Positions 12,718 through 22,630 of a stretch of 64,000 bases of DNA are shown piece after piece. The position numbers and the translations under genes are program-made. Each line of letters starts with the position of its first letter. Position 1 is the first letter of the stretch. Origin of the DNA: Scleromitrula shiraiana (lineage: Eukaryota > Ascomycota > Leotiomycetes > Helotiales > Sclerotiniaceae); NCBI GenBank assembly GCA_028455995.1, contig JABELC010000007.1, positions 930,001-994,000 on the forward strand, in the 5' to 3' direction. The notes beneath the pieces were generated by a model. It searched no databases and was not told the origin of the DNA. It was given only the letters and a program-made list of their open reading frames with translations.

Positions 12718-13260
12718 ATCATTCCTTTTGGAATAGACTATAACAATTTTAAAGAAGGTATGAGATAAATCCACATCTTTCTTTCTTTCTTTCTTTAGGT
12801 CTTCTCTCTTTTTCTATGAAGGCATCTGGAAGACATATTGAATGGAGATATGTATATGGGGGGAATGGGGGTGAGGGGTAATGGATCTTTAAAAGCAGAA
12901 CCATCCACCACTTATCATTCACCATTTAACTCCTTCTCCATTAAGAATATATCTTTCCTCCAGCTACTTCCATTCTTCTACCTTTCTCAAGTTTTCTTTG
13001 GTCAGTCTTGGGTGTACCCACAGTCCACGTTGGTAAATGTAATGCAATGCAAAATGCAAATGTCTTTTAATTTTTTTCGAATCTCATTTTATCCTGACTA
13101 CACAAATTTGTTCTTCCTTTCTACCCAACATCAACCTCAAGTCTTCAACAAATTCTAACATATTGTACATATGAAGACTTGGTAATACTTTTATTCATAT
13201 TTGACATTCAATCTTGAGCATTATTAATGGTCCAGTATAGATCACAGATTCGAGTACAAT

Positions 13261-16200
13261 ATGGCAGAATCAAAGACCTCCGTTGTCATTGAATATTCCA
13301 AACCGGGACTCGTGCCACCGGTTTACCTGGCAGGATCATTCCCAAGTGCATTTTGGGAACCACAGGAAATGGAATATACTACAGATCCAAATAACGAACC
13401 TAAATTTTCGAAACATGTAGAGGTTGAAGAAGGGAAGGAATACCAATATAAGTTTCGAATCGGTGATGGAAATTGGTGGGAGATGGACGAAAATGCACCA
13501 ACAGGTATGAATTCATCTCTGATTTCACGTTCAAGTTCTGCTTATATGTTGCTCTGATCTCGGGTCTACGGTTGCGGGCAATTTTTCGTTACCACGTACC
13601 TGAGCTATCATACCAGACTCAAAACTAACACCTCTTGATTTTTAGGTACTGACGATTCGGGGAACAGAAATAACATTCTCTCAGTCCCAATAAAACCTGC
13701 GAAGGAAATTAAACCAGTATCAGAGGAGGAGAAAACAAAAGAGATAATCTCACCTTCGAAACCCAGTGATACAAAGGAAGAGGTAACGCCGGAAGACTCG
13801 AAAGATCTAGCATCTACTATCGAAACCAAAAAATCGGAAGAAACTGAGATTCCACACGTAGAAGAAGTTGTACCGGCCACAAGTTCAATCTCAACAGATA
13901 ATTCAGAGCTTGAGAAAACAAAATTGAATCAAAGCTTTGATGGCCCAGCGATATCCAAACCTGATCATGCTCAAACAACAACAGAATCAAGTGTGGTAGA
14001 GGATCATCATCCATCTATTGAGAAGATCGATGAAGAGAATATCAAGGCCAAAGAACCCGAAGAGGAATCCAAGGAGGTATCCCCTCCCCTGCCGGCCTCA
14101 GATGTCGAAATCACAACTGCGGAAACTCGGATCTTAAAACCAGCTGCCGTCGAAGAAACCCCCGAAACTTCCTCGGAATCTAATGATAGTGACCCCAAAC
14201 CAGCAAATATTGAAGCTTCAGAGGTGGCACATGACGTCTTGAATAATGCCGATGTTAAGACTGCTCCTCAAGAAGAAGTTCCCGCTTCAGAGGAGCAGGC
14301 CGTTAGTATCTCCCACGAGCAACCGGAACAAACCGAAGAGCATATTGTTGAACCAAAAGTAGAGGAAGTTAAGGATGCTAACGAAACACACGAGCACAAA
14401 ACTCTTGAAAAGGAGCCCGTCACCGAGACAGCAACAGATACACTAGTGGCTGAAACTCTTCCTGTGTCGAAGGAATCACTACCAGAAAAGGAAGTTGATA
14501 TCTTATCTAAGGATACCCCGTCAGTTGAAGAGCCCACCCATGAACAGAGTAATGTTCAAGAAATTGAACAAGTTATTACCAATGCATCTGAGCCAGAGCA
14601 ATCGAGCTTGGAACATGTTAAGCAAAACGTAGCTACTGAAGATACCACAGCCCAGGTAATTGACCATGACTCGACTCCTCTCACAGATGGAGCAGCAGAT
14701 GAGAAAGAAGAAGTTTCGCATACAACTGAGGCTGAGGCTTCTGTCGTGCCAACGCCAGCAGAAATTACTGAATTGTCTGAAGAACCACCTCTTGATGAAC
14801 ACAAGCCAGAGCAGAGTCAGGAACAATCACCAACTGTGACTGTAGAGAAAGCTGATTCTGAACCAAGACATGGCGATGATTTTGGAGAGCAAGCAACCTT
14901 TGCACAGAAGGGTGCATTCGCTTCACATGCTCAAGATGCTGAGCCTGATCATGTTACCATTAGGAAAGATCTTGTTACTCCAGAACCTGCAGATGTCGCT
15001 GCTGAGGTTGCAGAGTCCGCTAAATATCTTGACCGAGAGCCACCTACACCACCAATGTCGGACAAAGAAGCCGGGGAAATTGGTTACCGACGCCTCTCGC
15101 ATACACCCATTGCTGAAGTTGCAACAACTGCCGCAGAGGTTGCGGATACTGCAGCCAAGCTGGATGAAGACCTCAAGGTAAGTCTCGGTCATTTATTGGG
15201 ATAGAAGACATTACTAATTGTTTGTAGCCGGCTTCAATCGAATTGCCAACCACTGCAAGTGAATTAAACAAACGCTTAGAAGATATGACACCGGATTCAG
15301 GGATGGAAACACCATTCGATGAACGCGTACCACTCTTCCCACATGAACGCAATGGTCCTCCTACTGCAGAAGAAAGTCGCCAGCATGAAGGTACTCCAGT
15401 TACATCTGCTGTAGTAGAACCTTTGTTCCGTGAATTCGATCCAAACGACCCTGGCATTGAGCCATTCCCCAACGATTATAATGGTATAGTGGAGCATGTG
15501 AAGAGATTAGGAAGCCAAATGAGTGAGGATCAGACAGAGGCTAGAGCCCCTCCATCGCCTGCCGCTACAGGGCCAAGTGACCATGAAGATGACTCCGACA
15601 TACCAGCATCGTCTCCACAATTAGGTTCTATCGCCGAGGAGAATGCCGACATCGAAGAAGAAGACAAGCTCACCTCATTACCGAGTCAGAGTACACAAGG
15701 TCCGGATGAAGGAGATGCCCCAGAAAAGCCGGTGACGGAACTTGGAGAAGAAAGAAAGGGACAATTGGACGATGAATCTAATGTTGATGGAAGTTCACCA
15801 GAAACAGCTCAAAAGCCAATACCGGAAATTACACAAGGCCTCGATGATCAAGATCCTCTCGATGCACGTCCAGAATTAACCAATGCTCCCCTTCCTGAAA
15901 CCAAGAACGTCGAAGATGAACTCAAAGAAATTCAAGAGGTCTCGCAGGCACAAGGGCCAGCTATCACAGTTGAACCAGCAACTCCAGCTGCTAGTCTCAA
16001 TACTACTCAGGATTCTATCAAGACACATGTCCAAGCCAAAACAACATCATTTGCGGAAAACAATGATGAGTCTCAGTTAAGAGCTCGCAAGCCACAAACT
16101 TCTCATGCTCCAGAACGATCCATCACACCTAATTCGTTACGTTCAGGCGGTAATGATGCCAAATCTCGAAGCTTCTTGAAGGCATTCTTCCAAGTCTTGT

Positions 16201-16460
16201 TTGTTGATTGGATCGGAGGATTCATCCGAAAGTTGTGCGGTGGCGGACGTCACACGTAAGGACATCATTACTTATACTTGATTTCCTTCTTCTTTTCTTC
16301 TAACCCCCGGCCAATTATACCCCTCCCCACAAGTCTTGTCTTTTTTCTCATTCTCTCGAACCTTCACATCAAACTGATCTGTTATATTACAAGTAGGCTT
16401 CTAGCCGTATCTGCCACCCTTCTTGTCGTTGTTGCACCTGCTACATACTTTTTTACATAA
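13261..16460 (+). CDS. CBM48 (AMPK-type glycogen-binding) protein with C-terminal membrane tail
   Basis: Predicted exons are 13261-13504, 13646-15177, 15228-16255 and 16397-16460, giving 955 aa. Residues about 5-85 form an AMPK1_CBM/CBM48 domain (VVIEYSKPGLVPPVYLAGSF, then YQYKFRIGDGNWWEMDEN). Such domains bind glycogen-like glucans or act as beta-subunit folds. The next 800 residues are acidic, Glu/Pro/Thr/Ser-rich and probably disordered. The C-terminus reads FLKAFFQVLFVDWIGGFIRK, and the last intron joins it to a 20-residue hydrophobic end, LLAVSATLLVVVAPATYFFT, consistent with a tail anchor. If the last intron is retained, translation stops after RHT because the donor GTAAGG supplies an in-frame TAA. 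A role in tethering glycogen to a membrane is inference. Confidence 0.85.
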
Positions 16461-16754
16461 CACCAAACATACACACACAAACACACATTACTTGCTTCAT
16501 AACGGGAATATATTTTTGGGGGTTGTCATTAGTCGTCTAATAACGAGCAAACGATTACGAATTGAAGGAAAATGCACAATGCAAATAGTACTCTTTTTTC
16601 CATAGTAAGCGGATATTGAAAAGGGTTCTCTTTTTTTTCATTGTATCATGTGGCATTCTTCTATGGTTCAGGTTTTTTTGTAGCAAGCAAGCAGAGGAAA
16701 CGAAACAAATGATAATGAAAGTTTTATACAAAAATGAAACTATAGGGAATGATG

Positions 16755-16822
16755 TTTACAGTTTACAGTATACAGTATACAGTTTATATTTTACAGTTTA
16801 CTCGAGTATAGTTTATAGTTTT
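16755..16822. repeat. TACAGTW minisatellite
   Basis: Imperfect tandem copies of TACAGTTTA and TACAGTA with one XhoI-like CTCGAG interruption. Confidence 0.7.
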
Positions 16823-17661
16823 CTCATTGATTGTGTGGTGTGAAAAAAGAGCCATCTAATAAGATTTCACGAAATTTTCACCACTGACATGAAATGTTTA
16901 CACATTGATTGATATTGATATTGATAGGAGCGGTAAAGGTATTAAACTAACTAAACTACATAACTAACTAACTAAACTAACTAGCTAACCTTAGGGAATT
17001 ACCCCTGGTGTTGGTCCTGGTGCTGGTGCTGGCGCTGGTGCTGGCGCTGGTGCCAAAACTAAAGTTACCAAGTAAACTAAACACTAAACTAAAGTAAACT
17101 AAACTAAACTTGCCTGCGCACCCTCGCCCGCGAATTATTCTCTATCAAAAATCCCTTTGGTATGGTGGTGGGTTTATCGCTAGTTTGGAATAGATAGTTA
17201 GATAGGTAGGTAGATAGGTAGATAGATAGATATAGTACGATGGTACGCGTATGTATGTTTGTTTGTTTGTGTGTATGTTTGTGTGTTTGTATGTGTGTAT
17301 GTGTATGTGTGTATGTGTGTATGTCGGTGAGTAGGTTTATGCGATGCCGATGGTGGATGGAGGGGGGGGGGGGGTGATTTGATTTGGTTTGATTTGATTT
17401 GATTTGGCAGGCAATTTTTTTTTTATGTTTTATAGATGGATGGATGGATGGGATGGATGGGGAGAAGTAAGGCGGAGTAATTTTGTTGTTTTGGGTATTT
17501 ATTAGGTGTTTATTGTGGTGTGGTATGGTGTGGTATAGTATGATATAGGAGGTACGGTTGGTGAGTGAGTGGTGAGTGAGTGAGTGGGGAGCGGGAGTTA
17601 GAACGAAGGATAATGGATGGATGATTTGAATAATGGGCGAGGGGAGGGGAGGGGATGAAAT

Positions 17662-17696
17662 GGGATAGGATAGGATAGGATAGGATAGGATAGGAT
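17662..17696. repeat. (ATAGG)n repeat
   Basis: Six to seven ATAGG units. The sequence is not the fungal telomere repeat TTAGGG. Confidence 0.8.
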
Positions 17697-18461
17697 TTTT
17701 ACATCACTGTTGGTGTTGGTGTTGGTGGCTTTGGCAGATGATGGATTCAAGCCTCAAATGTTTGTTGTTGGATAATTATTGAGGGAGAATTATTGAGGGA
17801 GTGTTTGATTGGGGAAGTTGGAATTTATTCATTAAAGGGAGTAATAAATTGAGTAAATTGAGATATGATTTCTTTTTCTTTTCTTTAGAAATAGAATAAT
17901 AAGAAGTTACTTAACAACTAACACGTTTTAAATCTTTTAATGATTATTTGTAGATGGCATAGGTGAGTGAGTGGGTGAGGAAAACTCAACAGTTACTATA
18001 ACTATAACAAGTTTGTAGGTACTTTCTTACATACAGTACAGTTAGTTCTCTCTTAAATAATAATAACTGACTGTTCTGTATCGACTGTCCTTCTATCATC
18101 AATTATTAGTATCCAACGATCCCAGTCTTCAAAATCCAGGGGCTTTCTTTACTAAGCCATTTTATACCTAGATTAGTTTAGTTCATATTGACAGGGGAGG
18201 GATAATGTGGTAATTCTGAATAGAAAAAACTATATTTACTAAACTACATTTTAAGATATTATACTCTAAGCGATATTCCAATTTAGAGATCAACATCAAC
18301 ATTACCGCTATACTATTTTGAGACTAGTATCTGGGGCTATGTCAAGGGGTTTCAGAACTGGACCCTGGGATTTTAACTTGATTTGACTTTTACCTTCTTA
18401 GGGTTTGCTTTGCTTTGCTTGGGATTTTCCATGATGGATGGGAGTATTTTTTTTTTTATTG

Positions 18462-18533
18462 TTACTTTATTTTACTTTACTTTATTTTACTTTATTTTAT
18501 TTTACTTTATTTTATTTTACTTTACTTGTCAAT
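18462..18533. repeat. (TTTTAC/TTTAC)n repeat
   Basis: About 12 imperfect TTTAY units on the plus strand. Confidence 0.8.
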
Positions 18534-19553
18534 ATTACTTGTCAATATTATTTCCATTATGGTAGATGAAACTGATAAATTGGATAAAATTGGACTTTTT
18601 TGGAAGATTACGATTACATGGCATGGTGGCTGTAATTATGGCTGTGTATATGTTTATGTGTGTATTTGTGTATATGGTGTATATGGTGTGTTTGGTATGG
18701 TATGCTGTGCGCGCCTATGTGATACTTTGTGCTACACTTGATCTTTTGCGAAATATTGTTTTTATGAAAATTATTATTATTACTCTCTTTATCTATGTAT
18801 TTTATATATATCCATTCATTCATTCATTCATTCATTCAATTCAATTCTTTTTTTGTGAAGTGAATCTCGAATAACACAGCATTCAATTTCAATTTCAATT
18901 TCGATTTCAATATCTTCTTCTTCTTCTTCTCCTTCTTCTTCTTCTTTTCGTACAATCCTTTTCTATTTATTAGAACTGTCTATCTTTTTGTTAACAGTTA
19001 TTTATATACATACCTACAAACCAATTGATCTTGTCTTGCTACATACTACCTACCATACATATATACATTCAAGAAGACTTCTTTTAAACATATAGTACTC
19101 GAATTTTAATTAATTGATTGATTGGTCTTCTTCCTTTGTTTATTGTTCAATAACAATTTATTACTTTATTTTATTTACTTTACTTCCCTTTCCTTTGATA
19201 CCAAAAGTCCTTCGATTCGATACAGTATTAAGTAAATAAAATCAACCTCGTGTTGCTCAACATATTTCCACACACACCTACATATGCATACATCCTTTCG
19301 TCCAATCTGAATCGGTTTCGCATTTTATATCAATAGGAGGCCAGATGTTTTAGGGGTCGATTACCTATATCTTTCGTAGCTTAAGCGTATATCTTTTAGG
19401 AGAAGACGAGAAGAAAAGGAGAGAAGAGATACTCTACATACATACATAAGTGGAGGTTAGATAAATGGTAGAAGGCTACCCAATCGACTGGTTTATCATA
19501 ACGCGAACGATATAAAGAAGAAAGCAAGACATATATCCATTGAAGGAAGAACC

Positions 19554-21554
19554 ATGCCTCGACGCGCCTCTTCACCACAATACCTTCCTTTACCTCGAAC
19601 CTCTCTCGATTCCGACGACAGCTCCTACCATGATTTAAAAGAGAAGCCATTTTCCTCTCGAATATCCTGTTTTGCACCTCTGCGGAAATTCAGAAGAGTT
19701 TGTCGACCTACCTATATCTTCATATCCTTCATTCTACTGCTATGTTGGCAGATTGTCTTTAATGCGAGTTATACGAATCCTCCTAGTTTTACAATACCAG
19801 ATGATGAGAAGGTGTTTATTGCGACCAATATTATCAATGGGGATCTTATAGATGGGACGTGGGGGGAGAGGTTAATGGATCTTGTGGAGGCTATTGGGAA
19901 AGATAGGGTTTTTGTTAGTATTTATGGGGGGCCTAAAGATGCGTTACAGAGACTGGATAGAAAATTGGACAGGATGGGCGTTAGTAAGAAGAGGGTTGTG
20001 AATGAGGTAGATGAACCGATTGATATTGGAAGTCTACATCGGATTACTTTACCCAGTGGGCATAGTCGGGTGAAGAGGATTGAATATTTGGCCGATGTGA
20101 GGAATAAGGCTTTGGATCCTCTTACATCTGGAGAGATCAAGGAAAAATACGATCGCGTGTTGTTTTTAAATGATGTTTTGTTTGATGTTGAGGGCGCGCA
20201 GAGGTTACTTTGGGGCACAAATGTTAATGAGGATGGTAAGGCGGAGTACAAGGCGGTTTGTGGAGCGGATTTTATTACGAATTGGAAATTTTATGATACC
20301 TATGCTACGAGGGATACGGAGGGTTACAGTATTGGTGTACCCATATTCCCATGGTTTGGAGGAAAGGGTGATGCGACTAGTAGGAATGATGTCTTGGCGC
20401 AGAAAGATGCGGTTAGAGTTAAGAGTTGTTGGGGAGGTATTGTCGCTTTTGATGCGAGGTTCTTTCAGGCGAATGAGGGGGTTAATACTACGAGTACGAT
20501 CTCTTCATCTTCATCTTCGTCCTCAAAATCGACTTCGAAAACTACAAAACATCAAACAGTTTCAGATCACGCCTATGAACGTTCAACCACAACCGATATG
20601 GATGTAAACCAACTCCCACTAAAATTCAGATCCGAACCGGAATCCTTCTGGGATGCATCAGAATGCTGTCTCATCCACGCCGACATACTCTCCACGCCCG
20701 ACTTCCCCGATCTCACCACCAACGCCAACGAAGATTGGGGCGAAGGCATCTTCATGAACCCCTACGTACGAGTCGCATATGACGAGAAAACCTTCCGACA
20801 CATTAAATATGCGAAGAGGTTTGAGCGATTATTTGTGATTCCCCAGGGCATCATTAATCATTTTGCGCACTTGCCGAAGGTTAATGAGAGGAGGGGGGAG
20901 GTGGAGGGGGAGGTGGTGAAGGATAGACTTTGGGTTCCTAATGGGTTGGGGGCGGAGGGGGAGAGGAGATTGATTGAGATGCAAAAGGATATTTGGGGGG
21001 TTGGGAGTGCGAGTGGGAATGGAAGTTTTCTGAAGGCGGAGGCGGAGGCGGATAAGGAGAGTGAGAAAAAACATGAGAGAAAATCAAAATCAAACAGGAA
21101 AAAAGACCTAGGCGACGAAGACACAACATGGCAAGGCTGGGATTCATCATCATCATCATCATCCTCCTCCTCCTCCTCCTCCTCCTCTTCTTCATGGTCC
21201 CTCTTCAAACGCACCTCTCGAATCCACCCCCGCCAATCCCATCCATCTCCATCTCAATCTCCATCTCCATCTCCATCTCCAACCCCCAGTCCCAGCCCAA
21301 AACAAAAACATGAAAAACCCAAACTCTCCGAAGCAACATACACCAAACCGCGCGAATACTGGGAGAAAGAAGGGCACTATGTGGATTATGAGAGGGTTGC
21401 CAGGAGAGGCGGCTATTGTGGGGTGAGGCAGCTTGCGATTTTGAAGGAGGGGGTGCTGGAGGTGGGGGACAAGGGGTGGGAGAATCAGAGGGGGGAGGTG
21501 CCGCCTAGGGAGAGGGTGGAGAGGGGGAGGGAGAGGGGGTGGGGGAGGCGGTGA
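19554..21554 (+). CDS. CAP59-type alpha-mannosyltransferase (GT69)
   Basis: Single-exon gene of 666 aa resembling cryptococcal CMT1/CAP59-family enzymes (PF11735), Golgi type II glycosyltransferases that add alpha-1,3-mannose. Residues about 52-70 (YIFISFILLLCWQIVF) form the signal anchor after a cytosolic basic N-terminus. The domain spans about residues 82-425: VFIATNIINGDLIDGTWGER, VFVSIYGGPKDA, HSRVKRIEYLADVRNKAL, YDRVLFLNDVLF, CGADFITNWKFYDTYATRD, SCWGGIVAFDARFF, and SECCLIHADI then MNPYVRVAY. Two low-complexity insertions break it up: a Ser/Thr stretch at about 310-350 and a poly-Ser plus SPSPSP tract at about 525-585, both microsatellite-derived. Strand composition switches sharply several times inside the frame. 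The plus strand is G/T-rich at 19.8-20.46 kb, C/A-rich at 20.5-20.8, G-rich at 20.88-21.06, C-rich at 21.12-21.35, then G-rich. Confidence 0.88.
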   Translation: MPRRASSPQYLPLPRTSLDSDDSSYHDLKEKPFSSRISCFAPLRKFRRVCRPTYIFISFILLLCWQIVFNASYTNPPSFTIPDDEKVFIATNIINGDLIDGTWGERLMDLVEAIGKDRVFVSIYGGPKDALQRLDRKLDRMGVSKKRVVNEVDEPIDIGSLHRITLPSGHSRVKRIEYLADVRNKALDPLTSGEIKEKYDRVLFLNDVLFDVEGAQRLLWGTNVNEDGKAEYKAVCGADFITNWKFYDTYATRDTEGYSIGVPIFPWFGGKGDATSRNDVLAQKDAVRVKSCWGGIVAFDARFFQANEGVNTTSTISSSSSSSSKSTSKTTKHQTVSDHAYERSTTTDMDVNQLPLKFRSEPESFWDASECCLIHADILSTPDFPDLTTNANEDWGEGIFMNPYVRVAYDEKTFRHIKYAKRFERLFVIPQGIINHFAHLPKVNERRGEVEGEVVKDRLWVPNGLGAEGERRLIEMQKDIWGVGSASGNGSFLKAEAEADKESEKKHERKSKSNRKKDLGDEDTTWQGWDSSSSSSSSSSSSSSSSSWSLFKRTSRIHPRQSHPSPSQSPSPSPSPTPSPSPKQKHEKPKLSEATYTKPREYWEKEGHYVDYERVARRGGYCGVRQLAILKEGVLEVGDKGWENQRGEVPPRERVERGRERGWGRR

Positions 21555-21586
21555 TGTATGGGTGATTGATTAAATGATTGATAAGT

Positions 21587-21626
<40 letters not shown>
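21587..21626. repeat. (GATA)n microsatellite
   Basis: About ten uninterrupted GATA units just past the GT69 stop codon, probably in its 3' UTR. Confidence 0.9.
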
Positions 21627-22569
21627 CCATTTTGTTTGTTTGTTTATGAAAGCGATAGATCGATAGATCGATTGATGATGATTTTTTATTTATTTATTTA
21701 TTTATATATATATACTTTTTTGTTTGTTGCATGATGTTATGGTTTTTTTTTGGTAATTTCAGGTGTATATAGATAGGTTGGTTTGTATTATGTTATATTA
21801 TACTACATAATCTGTTTTATTGTTATATTTTATCGGCTTTGGTGGGTTTAATTGATCGATTGATATGATATATTGATATAATATGATATGTATAGACTGA
21901 TATTGGGGATTGAGATGGAGGGGCAACGGAGGAGGTTGGGGGGTAAGTGAGCTGAGTTGAGTTGAATTGGTAGAGAGGGGAGGGAAGAGCGGAGGAAGGG
22001 AAAGGAAAAGAGAGTGGTTGGATGGAGGAAATAGATGATTAGAGTGGATTACTAAAGTGTGGTATATATATATATATATAATACGCATGCATATCTGTGT
22101 GGGAGGCCGGGGGGGGGGAGGAGGAGGAGGAGGAAAAAGTGTGATGGACTGGTAATCGATAGATGGGATGAGATGAGATGAGATGAACGAACTACTCATA
22201 TACTTAGAGATATGTATAAGCAGACGGTGAATAAGATGAAGTGGAGAAGAACGTCATATAACGTATAACATAACATAGCATGCGAAATCACTGCAAATAT
22301 AAGAATTAACTAGAAATGAAAACTTTTACCCAGACGAACTAAACGGGGGAAGAGAAAGAGAAAGAGAATCGGAGAGATGTGTGGAATTAATCTAATATGT
22401 GTATACTGTATATAACTTATGTGAGTAGTGGGATTAATCGAAAGAGGTGATATGGATGATTATATGGATCTGCGATGGGACGAGAGCGGAGATGTGGTTG
22501 AGATTATGAGGGGTGAATTGTTTGTCGGAGAGGGGTTTATTTTATTGGGTATTTGGGGTAGATAGGTAG

Positions 22570-22630
22570 ATGGATGGATGGATGGATGGATGGATGGATG
22601 GATGGATGGATGGATGGATGGATGGATGGA
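22570..22630. repeat. (GGAT)n microsatellite
   Basis: About 15 uninterrupted GGAT units, the longest perfect microsatellite I see in the window. Confidence 0.9.

Larger units (their letters stand above)
11051..13260. other. Divergent spacer IWR1 / CBM48 gene, microsatellite-rich
   Basis: No gene recognised. It holds 5' regions of two divergent genes plus simple repeats: CATGTAT-type units near 11994-12032, (GAT)n at 12105-12150, (CTGATT)n at about 12680-12717 and (TTTC)n at 12777-12796. Small open frames here are low-complexity. Confidence 0.6.
16461..19553. other. Microsatellite-dense spacer
   Basis: No gene recognised in 3.1 kb. Simple repeats follow one another: TACAGTT/TACAGTA units 16755-16822, CTAAACT units 16945-17115, GGTGCT units 17010-17055, GATA/GGTA 17190-17233, TG-rich 17246-17331, a 13-G run 17362-17374, ATAGG units 17662-17696, TTTTAC units 18462-18533, ATTC units 18808-18840 and CTT units near 18915-18955. 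The plus strand is G/T-rich to about 17.9 kb and T/C-rich after 18.4 kb. Confidence 0.7.

Noticed and set aside
17662..17696. ATAGG array as interstitial telomere repeat
   Set aside because: Unit differs from TTAGGG and is too short; simple microsatellite.
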